Positions 13,356-21,093 of a DNA stretch of 33,594 nucleotides are shown piece after piece. The first letter of the stretch is position 1. Each line of letters opens with the position of its first letter. The stretch is from JBEKCP01 sp050014815 (GTDB taxonomy: Bacteria > Planctomycetota > Planctomycetia > Pirellulales > Thermoguttaceae): the NCBI GenBank assembly GCA_050014815.1, contig JBEKCP010000004.1, forward strand, positions 1 through 33,594, read 5' to 3'. The position numbers were made by a program, and so were the translations under genes. The notes below the pieces were generated by a model. It was given only the letters and a program-made list of their open reading frames with translations, was not told the DNA's origin and made no database searches.

Positions 13356-15893
13356 ATGAAGACCACTGTCATCCAACTTGCCGCCGTCGCCATTGGGGCG
13401 GTGTTGAATCTGCCGGCCGCGGCCGCGATGCGGGACGCCGCGCACCCGTACATCCTTTGGACCCGCGACGACGCGGCCGCCATCAAGAAGACGATCGCCT
13501 CGGAGCCCTGGGCCAAACAGGCGCTGGAGCAGATGGCGACGGGGCCGGAGTGGTCCGAGGGCAAGCCGTTCGTCAACCTGTTCCGCTACTCGGTGCTGGG
13601 CGACGAGAAGGCCGGCAAGGCCGAGCGAGACTACCTGCTCTCGTTCATCGGCGCCCGTCTGGACTCCTCGGCGCCGGATGGGCAGCAACTCGGCCTGCAC
13701 TATGACAATTACCTTCACGCCCTGCGTTACGACGTGTTCTACGACAGCCTGACGCCCTCGCAGCGCGCCGGCGTCGAAGACACCTTCCGGCGGTTCATTC
13801 AACACGAGCTCGACCATCCGTACGTCAACACGCGGATCAGCTTGTTGCCGAACATGCAGCTTCCGCGGCTCTGCGCGGCGCAGATAATGAGCGTTGCGCT
13901 CGGGGACGAGAGGCTCATCCGCCGGCTCTGGGAGGCGCCCAGCGCCTTCCGATGGTTCATGAACGACTACCTCTCCGACGGCTGTTTCTACAATGAAGAG
14001 TTCGCGAAAATGACGAGCCTTATCGGCGAGATGCTGCTCTATTGCCGGGGGCTGGAACGGCTCGGGCTCGACGAGCTGGGCTACGGTTTTGTCGGCAAGG
14101 GCGGCGGCTCGATGCGCCGTTACGTCGAGAGTTATATGAAGATCGGCTACCCGCGGAGCGACATTCCCGGCGGCATGCCGCGTTACGAGCGCGTGGCCAT
14201 GGGCGATGCGCGGGGAACGGCGCTGGGCGTCTTTCAGCACTCGCTCGTGAACGGCAGCTTTCGCCAGGCCCCGGCGGCGGCCGAATCCGGCGGGAAGAAA
14301 GGCGAGTCGCGCACGGGGCTGGGGCTCTTCCATTCCGCCAACATGAACGGGCGGGACCATCGCGGCGCCAGGACGGAGAAGCTGGGCATGCCGATGTGGT
14401 TCGAGATGCTCCAGGCCCGCTACCCGGACGCCCCCTTCGCGTACTTCCTGGCCCGGATGCGCCCGCCCGAGCAAGACAAATACTATCCGACCTTGTTCTG
14501 GGGGCTCGCCCCGATCAATCCGAAGGAAACCGTTCCGTCGGCGGCCCCTTCCTACGTTGCGCCCGAGCGGGGGTTTGCCATGTTGCGCGCCGACGAGTCG
14601 CCGGCCTATTGGGAGTCGCCCGCGCCGGCCGTCTGCCTGCAGTTTGCCACGCTGTACGTGCACTACACGTCCGACTGCTTTTCACTCCTGGGTTACCACG
14701 CGTTCAACCGGCCGATCTACGTGAACCGGACGATTTCGGCGGGCTACAACGGCGGGCCGTGGGATTTCTCGGTTCGCGGCCATTGCGGCGTCATTGTCGA
14801 CGGCCTCCAGGCGCAGCCGATCGGCCCGGTGCCCGCCCGGCAGGACTTCACGCCCCTGGTGAAGTTCGTATCCGCTCGCGGCGAGCCGGCGGAGGGGAAC
14901 ATGGGTTATCGGGGGCGCGGCGAGGTCCGCTCCAGCGATCAACCCAAGACGCCGGCGACCGAGGTCTATCCGGATATTGCCCTGTGCCGCTCCCTGATGC
15001 TCTCGCGCGAGTACTTGTTCGACGTCTATGCCGTGGCCGACAAGGGCGGTCGCCCGCGGCAGTATCACTGGTTGGTCCATGCTCCGGGCGTCGTAAGCGA
15101 CGAGAATCCCTGGCGCGACTCGACGGAGCTGCAAGACAAGTTGATGAACGTCGATCCGAACGATCTGCCCAAGAACGACGGCGAAGACGCCCGGCGGCAG
15201 TATCGCATCCCGGACGGCCCGAAGGCTCCGCCCGCCGGGCGGTCGTGGATCCGCATCGGCAACGAGAAGAAGGTCGAGCCTGGCGGCAAGCCGCTTTCGA
15301 TCACGGTGCTGCAATCGTGCGTCCTGCCCGACGTGGCCCAGTCGGTCCTGGGAAAAGAGTGGTACGATCGCAAGATCGGCGTGCGCATCCGCATGCTGGG
15401 CGAAGAGGGAACGGCGGCCTTTGCGTTCGACACCCCGGTGCAATACCCGCCAGGCGCGCCCCGCTCGCCGCGGGCCGGCGATGAGCGGCGGCGCCCGGAG
15501 ACGGGGGGCGTCTCGATCGCCGTCGCCCGCAAGAGTCCGGCGACGCTCTTCGTCGCGCTGCACGAACCCTTCCAGGGATCCCCCAGGATCGAGGAGTTCC
15601 GGCGAATCGGGCAGACGGCCGACGCGGTCGCCGCGGCGATCGTCGGACCCGGCATGAACGACCGGGTGATGGTGCGGCTGGGCAAGGTCGGCGAGCCTGC
15701 GACGCTCGCCGGCGAAGGCGAGAGTTTCACCTTCGACGACCATGCCTTCGTGCGCATCGGGGCCGACAAGGTCGAAGTCGCCGGCGATCTTCGCGCCATG
15801 GCGATCAGGGTCACGGGGCATCCGAAGCTGGTGCGCGACGGCAAGGCTTCGCCCGCAACAATCTCCGGCGGCCTGATGAAATTCGGGGATTAG
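13356..15893 (+). CDS. Heparinase II/III-like polysaccharide lyase, exported
   Basis: This 845-residue protein has a signal peptide (MKTTVIQLAAVAIGAVLNLPAAAA). The N-terminal half is an alpha/alpha toroid (HYDNYLHALRYDVFYDSL, MTSLIGEMLLYCRGLERLGL). The C-terminal half is a beta-sandwich. The heparinase II/III motif region is recognisable: HYTSDCFSLLGYHAFNRPIY with His436, and RGHCGVIVDG with His476, matching the family's HxxxDxxSF and HNTVxVDG patterns in diverged form. Family members cut uronic-acid glycans such as heparin, heparan or alginate by beta-elimination. The substrate here is unknown. The start at 13356 was chosen because it begins the signal peptide; the ribosome-binding site is weak (AGGGA, too close). 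The stop overlaps by 4 nt the stop of the convergent fucosidase gene. Confidence 0.8.
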   Translation: MKTTVIQLAAVAIGAVLNLPAAAAMRDAAHPYILWTRDDAAAIKKTIASEPWAKQALEQMATGPEWSEGKPFVNLFRYSVLGDEKAGKAERDYLLSFIGARLDSSAPDGQQLGLHYDNYLHALRYDVFYDSLTPSQRAGVEDTFRRFIQHELDHPYVNTRISLLPNMQLPRLCAAQIMSVALGDERLIRRLWEAPSAFRWFMNDYLSDGCFYNEEFAKMTSLIGEMLLYCRGLERLGLDELGYGFVGKGGGSMRRYVESYMKIGYPRSDIPGGMPRYERVAMGDARGTALGVFQHSLVNGSFRQAPAAAESGGKKGESRTGLGLFHSANMNGRDHRGARTEKLGMPMWFEMLQARYPDAPFAYFLARMRPPEQDKYYPTLFWGLAPINPKETVPSAAPSYVAPERGFAMLRADESPAYWESPAPAVCLQFATLYVHYTSDCFSLLGYHAFNRPIYVNRTISAGYNGGPWDFSVRGHCGVIVDGLQAQPIGPVPARQDFTPLVKFVSARGEPAEGNMGYRGRGEVRSSDQPKTPATEVYPDIALCRSLMLSREYLFDVYAVADKGGRPRQYHWLVHAPGVVSDENPWRDSTELQDKLMNVDPNDLPKNDGEDARRQYRIPDGPKAPPAGRSWIRIGNEKKVEPGGKPLSITVLQSCVLPDVAQSVLGKEWYDRKIGVRIRMLGEEGTAAFAFDTPVQYPPGAPRSPRAGDERRRPETGGVSIAVARKSPATLFVALHEPFQGSPRIEEFRRIGQTADAVAAAIVGPGMNDRVMVRLGKVGEPATLAGEGESFTFDDHAFVRIGADKVEVAGDLRAMAIRVTGHPKLVRDGKASPATISGGLMKFGD

Positions 15894-17008
15894 CCTCGGA
15901 GGTTCCTCAACGCCTTTTCATCCTCGGGCCGGAGTTTGCCGCTGGCCATCGGGCCGACGTTCAAGAGCAGATTGGCTTCCATCCTCCGCGCGTTCTCGAG
16001 CCACTGGAGGATCTGCTCCTTGGTGGCCACGGTATGGTCCCATTCGTGCCAGAACCAGCTACCGGAAAGGAACTGTTTCCGCCCCTCCTGCGACATCGTC
16101 GTCTCGATCTGCATGGGCAGGTAAATGTCCTTGCCGAGGAACTGCCAAATCGTCGGATACTCGACGACCTTCGTGGCCTTCTCGCCGGAGCGAATGTCGA
16201 CCGGGTGCAGGGGCACCCCGGGATAGGCGCCCGTGGCGTTGTTCATCACCAGGCAGTCCGGCTGGATCTGCTTGATGTACTGATAGACGTGGTCCATCTG
16301 CCAGCGGAAGGCGCCCTCGCATCGCCAGGCATTGACGAAATCCCGGTCCCGGCGCCTGGCCTCCTCGGCAAGCTCGGCGCCGCGAGGTTTCTCGGTCCAG
16401 CCGGACTTCTGCTTCTTCCAGAAGCCGTCGAACCAGAGCTCGACGATCGGACCGTAACCGGTGAGCAACTCGTGGAGCTGGTTCTTCATGAACTCGACGT
16501 AGGCCCAGTCGTTCGTGTCGTGCGACTTCTCGTGCCTGTCCCAGAGGGAGTAGTAGAGGCCGACTTCGAGGCCCTGCTTTCGCGCGGAATCGACCACCGC
16601 CCGAACCACGTCGCCCTTCGTGGCCGTGGCTTTGATCGAGTAGTCGTTGTGCCGGGTAGGCCAATTGCAGAAACCGTCGTGGTGCTTGGTCACGAGGACC
16701 ACGTATTTCATGCCTGCGGCCTTGGCCGCGCCCACCCACTGGTCGGTGTCCAAATCGGTGGGATTGTACTTTGCCGGGTCGAGAGTGCCGTCGCTCCATT
16801 CCGCATCGTAATAGGTATTGATGCCGAAGTGGATAAACATGCCGAACTTCAGGTCCATCCACTTCTTCTGGGCGGCGGTGGGCAGCGGTGCCGGTTGCGG
16901 GGCCGGTTTCGCCGCGGCTGCCATCGCCGCGGCGACGGGCAGACCGACAAGGCCGGCCGAGGCGCCCGCAAGACCGGCCCCTTTCAGGAAGTTACGACGC
17001 GTGGTCAT
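15890..17008 (-). CDS. Alpha-L-fucosidase, GH29, Tat-exported
   Basis: This 372-residue protein starts at the ATG at 17008-17006 with AGGGGA upstream. It has a near-perfect twin-arginine signal (TRRNFLK, Arg4-Arg5) followed by an Ala/Gly-rich stretch. The GH29 signatures are all present: FGMFIHFG (55-62), KHHDGFCNW (108-116, HHDGF at 109-113) and VELWFDGFW, in which Asp194 is the expected catalytic nucleophile, and LLLNVGP near the end. GH29 enzymes release alpha-L-fucose with retention of configuration. The protein stops soon after LLLNVGP, so it lacks the C-terminal beta-sandwich of longer members. A -10-like TATACT lies about 70 nt upstream. Fucose in the target glycan is the firmest substrate clue in this locus. 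Confidence 0.95.
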   Translation of the reverse strand: MTTRRNFLKGAGLAGASAGLVGLPVAAAMAAAAKPAPQPAPLPTAAQKKWMDLKFGMFIHFGINTYYDAEWSDGTLDPAKYNPTDLDTDQWVGAAKAAGMKYVVLVTKHHDGFCNWPTRHNDYSIKATATKGDVVRAVVDSARKQGLEVGLYYSLWDRHEKSHDTNDWAYVEFMKNQLHELLTGYGPIVELWFDGFWKKQKSGWTEKPRGAELAEEARRRDRDFVNAWRCEGAFRWQMDHVYQYIKQIQPDCLVMNNATGAYPGVPLHPVDIRSGEKATKVVEYPTIWQFLGKDIYLPMQIETTMSQEGRKQFLSGSWFWHEWDHTVATKEQILQWLENARRMEANLLLNVGPMASGKLRPEDEKALRNLRG

Positions 17009-17078
17009 GGCTGTTTCCCCTGGGACTCTCAAGGCAGCAGCCGCTTCGACGCGGCCTGCCACGATGGCTTGAAAACCC

Positions 17079-17084
17079 AGTATA
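17079..17084 (-). promoter_or_regulatory. Possible -10 box for the fucosidase gene
   Basis: TATACT (5/6 match) reads on the minus strand about 70 nt upstream of the fucosidase ATG. A poor -35 (TCGCAA) lies 17 bp before it. Confidence 0.3.
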
Positions 17085-17115
17085 CCTCCGTGGCGGGGGA
17101 TTTGCGAGCAGAGGA

Positions 17116-17144
17116 TTGCTTTGCTTGGCGGCGATTGCTATAGT
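17116..17144 (+). promoter_or_regulatory. Possible promoter for the coiled-coil gene
   Basis: TTGCTT (17116-17121) and TATAGT (17139-17144) are 17 bp apart, matching consensus at 3/6 and 5/6. The predicted leader would be about 205 nt. The rest of the gap, 17150-17356, holds no recognised element. Confidence 0.3.
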
Positions 17145-17356
17145 AATGAGTGCGTAGACCGTTTCCCACCCAATCGTCCCTCCCACTGAAAACCCGCCCC
17201 AGACACGCCTGCCGTAGAAGAGCACAACCGCTTTCCCCAGGTTCCATCTGAGCGAATTGGCATAACCTGCGTCATCGAAGGGCGATGGCGTCCACCGCGG
17301 CACGCGGGTCCTGTGTCGCGGCCGGCCTTTCCTGGACCCGACCGGAGGACTGGTTC

Positions 17357-18082
17357 ATGCGTCGTTCCTGGTTTCCCGCCGTGATGGTGCTGCTCGTGGC
17401 GGCCGCAGCCGCGCTGGCGCAGACGGCCGACGTGGCCGCGCTGAAGCAGCAGCATGAGGAGATTCAGAAGCAGATCCAAGCCAAGCAGAAGGACTTGGCC
17501 GGGGCACGGGCGGCCGTTGCCAAGAGCGCCGATTTGGCGCCGCTGGCCAAGGACGTGGCGGCCGCGGAGAAGGCGGTCGCGGAAAAAACCGGCGCCGACG
17601 CCGACGTCAAGGCCGCGCGCAAGGCGCAGCAAGATGCCGGCAAGGCCCAGGCCGAGGCGGTCCAAGCAGCCGTAGCGGCCGACGCTGACGGCGCCGCGCT
17701 GCAAAAGGAGATCGACAGCGCCAACGCCAAGATCAAGGAGGCCCAGGCCGCGATCCAAGCGGTCAACAAGAAGCTGAACGAGGTGCGCAAGAAGGTTGCG
17801 AAAGAGCCCAAGGTGATCGAGACCGCTAAGGCGGTCAAGCTGACGGCGGACACGCTTGGCGAGGTCGTTGCCAAGAGCACCGCGGCGGAGCGCGAGACGG
17901 TCAAGAAGGCCAAAGCCGCCCTGGCGGCCGCCTTCGAGCAGAAGACAGCGGCCGACCCCAAGGTCGTCGCGGTCCTCGCGGAAATCGAGAACCTGAAGGG
18001 CCAGGACAAGGATCTGGCCAAGAAGCTCCACGAGGCGCAGCATCCGTCCAAACCCAAGGGCGAAAGCAAGAAGCCCAAGTAG
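17357..18082 (+). CDS. Secreted Ala/Lys-rich coiled-coil protein
   Basis: This 241-residue protein starts at ATG 17357, where GGAGG (17344-17348) sits 8 nt upstream. A longer frame from 17285 lacks such a site and would hide the signal peptide (MRRSWFPAVMVLLVAAAAALAQ). The mature protein is almost all predicted helix with heptad-like spacing (LKQQHEEIQKQIQAKQKDL, AALQKEIDSANAKIKEAQ, IQAVNKKLNEVRKKV). It is very rich in Ala, Lys and Glu and ends in a Lys-rich tail (KPKGESKKPK). No enzyme motif is visible. It could be a periplasmic spacer or envelope-binding protein. Low-complexity coiled coils make database matches unreliable, and I do not recognise a family. Confidence 0.75.
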   Translation: MRRSWFPAVMVLLVAAAAALAQTADVAALKQQHEEIQKQIQAKQKDLAGARAAVAKSADLAPLAKDVAAAEKAVAEKTGADADVKAARKAQQDAGKAQAEAVQAAVAADADGAALQKEIDSANAKIKEAQAAIQAVNKKLNEVRKKVAKEPKVIETAKAVKLTADTLGEVVAKSTAAERETVKKAKAALAAAFEQKTAADPKVVAVLAEIENLKGQDKDLAKKLHEAQHPSKPKGESKKPK

Positions 18083-18117
18083 TGGACCCCTCGCCGGGTC
18101 TCGAACGCAAACAAGAA

Positions 18118-18174
18118 CCACGGACCCGGGGCCGGGGCGGCCAACGCCCCGGCCCGCCGGGTCCGCTGCCGTGG
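18118..18174 (+). terminator. Very GC-rich long hairpin between two genes
   Basis: GGACCCGG (18122-18129) pairs with CCGGGTCC (18157-18164), and GGCCGGGGCG (18130-18139) with CGCCCCGGCC (18145-18154). This makes an 18-bp helix with a 2-nt bulge and a 5-nt loop. An outer CCACGG/CCGTGG (18118-18123 and 18169-18174) can add to its base. It begins 35 nt after the coiled-coil stop and ends 36 nt before the ATG at 18211. No T-run follows, so it may be a terminator, an attenuator or an mRNA-stabilising element. Confidence 0.55.
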
Positions 18175-18210
18175 TACGTTTCAGAAAACCGCTCGGAAAG
18201 GACACGTACG

Positions 18211-20823
18211 ATGAACCGCGCAATCGCAATGCCAATCCTGTTCGCCGGGCTGGCACAAGCCTTGCTCGCTGTCGGCGCTCAACCCGACTCTCAGAACCAA
18301 GCCCTCAAGGAGAGGCTGGCGCAAGCACTGCTCGCCGCCGATGCCAAACCGATCGAGCGCCGCTGGAACCTGGAGCTGTCCGGCTTCTTCCACAACGGCA
18401 AGGATCCCTTGTCGATCGCTGCCCGCGAGCGCGACGGCCGATGGTTCGCGGCCGTCGGCTCCAGCCAAAAGAAGTACAACGGCTCGTTTCACTACGCCGA
18501 CATGTCGAAGGTGTCGATCGCCGGCGGCAAGGTGAAAGGCGAGGTGACGCTGCACGTGACGCCCGACATCTGGATACCGTTCGACCACAGGGGGTTCACC
18601 ATCGTTCTCGACCTCGACGCGGCCGAGAAGCCGGGCGGCGGCTGGGCCGGCTCGTACCAGGTCAAGGCCGTCAACACGACGGACAGGAGCATGGCGGGCC
18701 ATATCCGCGCGGGCGGCGGCGGCAGCGTCAGCGGGACATCGATGCCCGACACCCCGCCGCCCTTGCCCGCACAAGTGACCTTCAACCTGAACCTGCACGG
18801 GGCGCTCGTAGGCGGCAAGCCTGGCTACCCTGAGCGGTGCATGGTCCTGCAATTGGGCTGCGACAAGAACAAGCTCGTGTCGGCGGTCCGCGGCGCGATG
18901 AATCAGAAGCCGGCGGTCTACGGCCTGACGCCGTTTGCCGCGCCCGACGACGCCGTGACCTACGACAACGACCGCATCCGCGGCAAGCTCTCGGTGACCA
19001 CGCCGACGCTGGACCTCGTGCCCGCCGTGTACGCCTTCGAGTTCGAGGGTTGCCTGGTCGGCAAACGGGTGGTGGGCGCCTATCAGCTCAAGGTGAGCGT
19101 CCAAGGCGACAAGCCGGAAACCGTTGCCATCGACGGTAGTTTCGACGGCACGTGGGCCGAGGGCGCCAAGCAGATGAAGACCGACGACCGTCCCTGGTGG
19201 ACGGCCGTCAAGGGCTTCGTGCCGCCCGGGCCCGGCGAGCATCCGCGATTGCTCTTCCGCAAGAGCGATCTGGAGGGCCTGAAGAAGAAGGCCCAGACGC
19301 CCGAGGGCCGGGCGATCCTCGCCCGACTGCGCCGCACGCTTAACGGCTCGGACGGCGAGACGCTGCCCGGCCAGGGCGGCGCTAAGCCCGCCGACGACAG
19401 CGGCGCAGCCGGCGCGGTGGCCAAGGGCCTGACGATCGGGCACGTGGCGGGCTACGGGCTGCTCTACCAATTGACCGGCGACAAGAAATATGCCGACTTG
19501 GGCCGGGAGGCATTCGAGAAGGCGCTGGCCGGCACGCGCGACGTGGACAGCCGCTACTCCTTCAGGCGGCCGGGCGGGCCGCTCCGCGCAGGCCCCGCCC
19601 TGGGCTGGCACGCCGTGGGCTTCGACCTCTGCTACGACGGCTGGGACGAGGCGACCCGCGAGAAGCTCGGCCGCGCCATCGCCGAGTACAACGAGGGCGA
19701 AAAGGCGGAGTTGGAGAGCCTTGTCCGCGGCACCATGCCGCCGGGCAGCAACCATTTCGGCATGCAGGTGGGCGGCGCGGCGATGGCCCTGCTGGCGGTC
19801 ACCGGCGAGAAGTTCGTCGATCAAAAGCGGATCGACACGCTGCTGGCGGCCAGCGAGCACAGTATGATGCGCAACCTCACCGAAGGATTCGGCGATGGCG
19901 GCTTCTTCGCCGAAGGCGACGGCACCGGCTCGATGTCTTCGCAGATCGCCTTCGTTTCTGCGTTGCAGTCGTGGAAAAACGCTTTGGGCCGCGACTACAT
20001 CAACGTCGAGCGCCCCAACGCCCGCATGATGACTCTCAAATGGATCTATCTCACCCGCGCGGACGGCGGATCCCCGCAGTTCTGGCCGATTCGCGGCGCG
20101 TATGGCCACAACGTTTGGGCCCGGGCGGGCAAGAGCGGCGCGGGCTACTTCGCCGTGGGGCTGGGCGGCGTCACTGAAGAGCAGCGGGCCGCCATGAAGT
20201 GGTACTACGAGCACTTCCTGCTCGAAATGGACAAGGCCGCCGGCTGCCCCTACGACACGGCCAGCCGCGATCCGAATTTCACCGTGTGCGCCTTCGTCAA
20301 CTGGCCCGTCGATCTGAAAGCGAAGGACCCCGCCGAGGTGCTGCCGCTGTGCTACCGCGACACGATCCACGGCTTCGTGGGCTGGCGCAACCGCTGGCGG
20401 GACGAAAATGACATCATTATCTCCGTGCTGCTGAAGCCGACCGCCGGCTACATGGGCGCCGCCCCCGACGGCGGGTTCCAGGTGTCAGTCGGCGGCAGGA
20501 AGTTCAAGTGGGGCCAGGTCTCCGGCGAGACGAAGTACTGGTGGTCCTCGCCGCGCGGCGAGGCGAGCGTGCTGACCACCGCCTCCGGCGCGAGCACCGC
20601 GGTGGACTTCACCAAGGCAAGCGGCGCGGACGCGATGTTGGTGACCACCGGCAAGGCGGACGGCGAAGTGGTGGAACTCGGCGGCAAGGCGCTTACCTTC
20701 AAGTTCCTCAACGCAGACAAGGAGCCGGCCGTCGCCGTCGAGGGCGATAAGGCCCTGGTCGGCCGCCAGGTGGTCTCTATCAAGGACGGCAATCTCGTGC
20801 TGGCCACGACGACGGCACAATAG
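18211..20823 (+). CDS. Heparinase II/III-like exported protein with large N-terminal beta domain
   Basis: This 870-residue protein starts at ATG 18211 with AAGGA upstream. The signal peptide is MNRAIAMPILFAGLAQALLAVGA. Residues about 45-330 form a beta-rich domain I do not recognise. It holds two similar halves, each with a GxxxGxYQ-like strand, for example GGWAGSYQVKAV and VGAYQLKVSV. At about 343 HPRLLFRKSDLEGLKKKA opens the alpha/alpha-toroid domain in the manner of heparinase/DUF4962-type lyases. It continues with GYGLLYQLTGDKKYADLG, LGWHAVGFDLCYDGWD and SNHFGMQVGG (about 512-521). RGAYGHNVWARAGKSGAGYFAVG starts the beta-sandwich. Uronic-acid glycan lyase activity is likely but the catalytic set is unproven. 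It is a distant relative, not a close duplicate, of the protein at 13356-15893. Confidence 0.75.
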   Translation: MNRAIAMPILFAGLAQALLAVGAQPDSQNQALKERLAQALLAADAKPIERRWNLELSGFFHNGKDPLSIAARERDGRWFAAVGSSQKKYNGSFHYADMSKVSIAGGKVKGEVTLHVTPDIWIPFDHRGFTIVLDLDAAEKPGGGWAGSYQVKAVNTTDRSMAGHIRAGGGGSVSGTSMPDTPPPLPAQVTFNLNLHGALVGGKPGYPERCMVLQLGCDKNKLVSAVRGAMNQKPAVYGLTPFAAPDDAVTYDNDRIRGKLSVTTPTLDLVPAVYAFEFEGCLVGKRVVGAYQLKVSVQGDKPETVAIDGSFDGTWAEGAKQMKTDDRPWWTAVKGFVPPGPGEHPRLLFRKSDLEGLKKKAQTPEGRAILARLRRTLNGSDGETLPGQGGAKPADDSGAAGAVAKGLTIGHVAGYGLLYQLTGDKKYADLGREAFEKALAGTRDVDSRYSFRRPGGPLRAGPALGWHAVGFDLCYDGWDEATREKLGRAIAEYNEGEKAELESLVRGTMPPGSNHFGMQVGGAAMALLAVTGEKFVDQKRIDTLLAASEHSMMRNLTEGFGDGGFFAEGDGTGSMSSQIAFVSALQSWKNALGRDYINVERPNARMMTLKWIYLTRADGGSPQFWPIRGAYGHNVWARAGKSGAGYFAVGLGGVTEEQRAAMKWYYEHFLLEMDKAAGCPYDTASRDPNFTVCAFVNWPVDLKAKDPAEVLPLCYRDTIHGFVGWRNRWRDENDIIISVLLKPTAGYMGAAPDGGFQVSVGGRKFKWGQVSGETKYWWSSPRGEASVLTTASGASTAVDFTKASGADAMLVTTGKADGEVVELGGKALTFKFLNADKEPAVAVEGDKALVGRQVVSIKDGNLVLATTTAQ

Positions 20824-20832
20824 ACGAACCAC

Positions 20833-20954
20833 GGCATGGTTCAGACGGTAACACATGGTAGGTCCCGCTTGCCGAGCGGGACGCCGTTTCGCGCGGTCCC
20901 GCTCGGCAAGCGCAGTCCCGCTCGGCAAGCGGGACCTACGTCCTGAACCATGCC
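20833..20954. repeat. Composite palindrome of three short hairpin units
   Basis: The outer arms are a perfect 12-bp inverted repeat, GGCATGGTTCAG (20833-20844) and its complement (20943-20954). Within them a perfect 25-bp inverted repeat occupies 20858-20882 and 20915-20939. Each 25-bp arm contains its own hairpin, GTCCCGCT-N5-AGCGGGAC. A third copy at 20896-20912 shares GTCCCGCTCGGCAAGCG with the right arm in direct orientation but is cut short. The element lies wholly between genes. It looks like a REP/REPIN-type or other small palindromic mobile repeat, and it could also end transcription from the lyase gene. Confidence 0.8.
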
Positions 20955-21093
20955 CTATTTACGAATAGCTTACCTCTTGACTCGACCCAAGACGAGATCA
21001 TACTGGAGGGCGCCTCCTTGGCTCCGTTCAGGCACGCCTTCGGGCCTGGACGGCCACGCCTGCCAAGACGCCCCGCCCCGGAAAGACCCGCTG

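Noticed and set aside
16992..17303. 103-codon minus-strand frame upstream of the fucosidase
   Set aside because: Runs through the possible promoters and into the fucosidase start in another frame. Some stretches look protein-like, but there is no start signal or known family.
18181..20370. 729-codon minus-strand frame opposite the second heparinase-like gene
   Set aside because: Shadow of a GC-rich coding strand. The plus-strand protein has a signal peptide, ribosome-binding site and domain structure.
20833..20954. Composite palindrome as an insertion sequence
   Set aside because: Only about 120 bp long, no open frame for a transposase and no visible target-site duplication.
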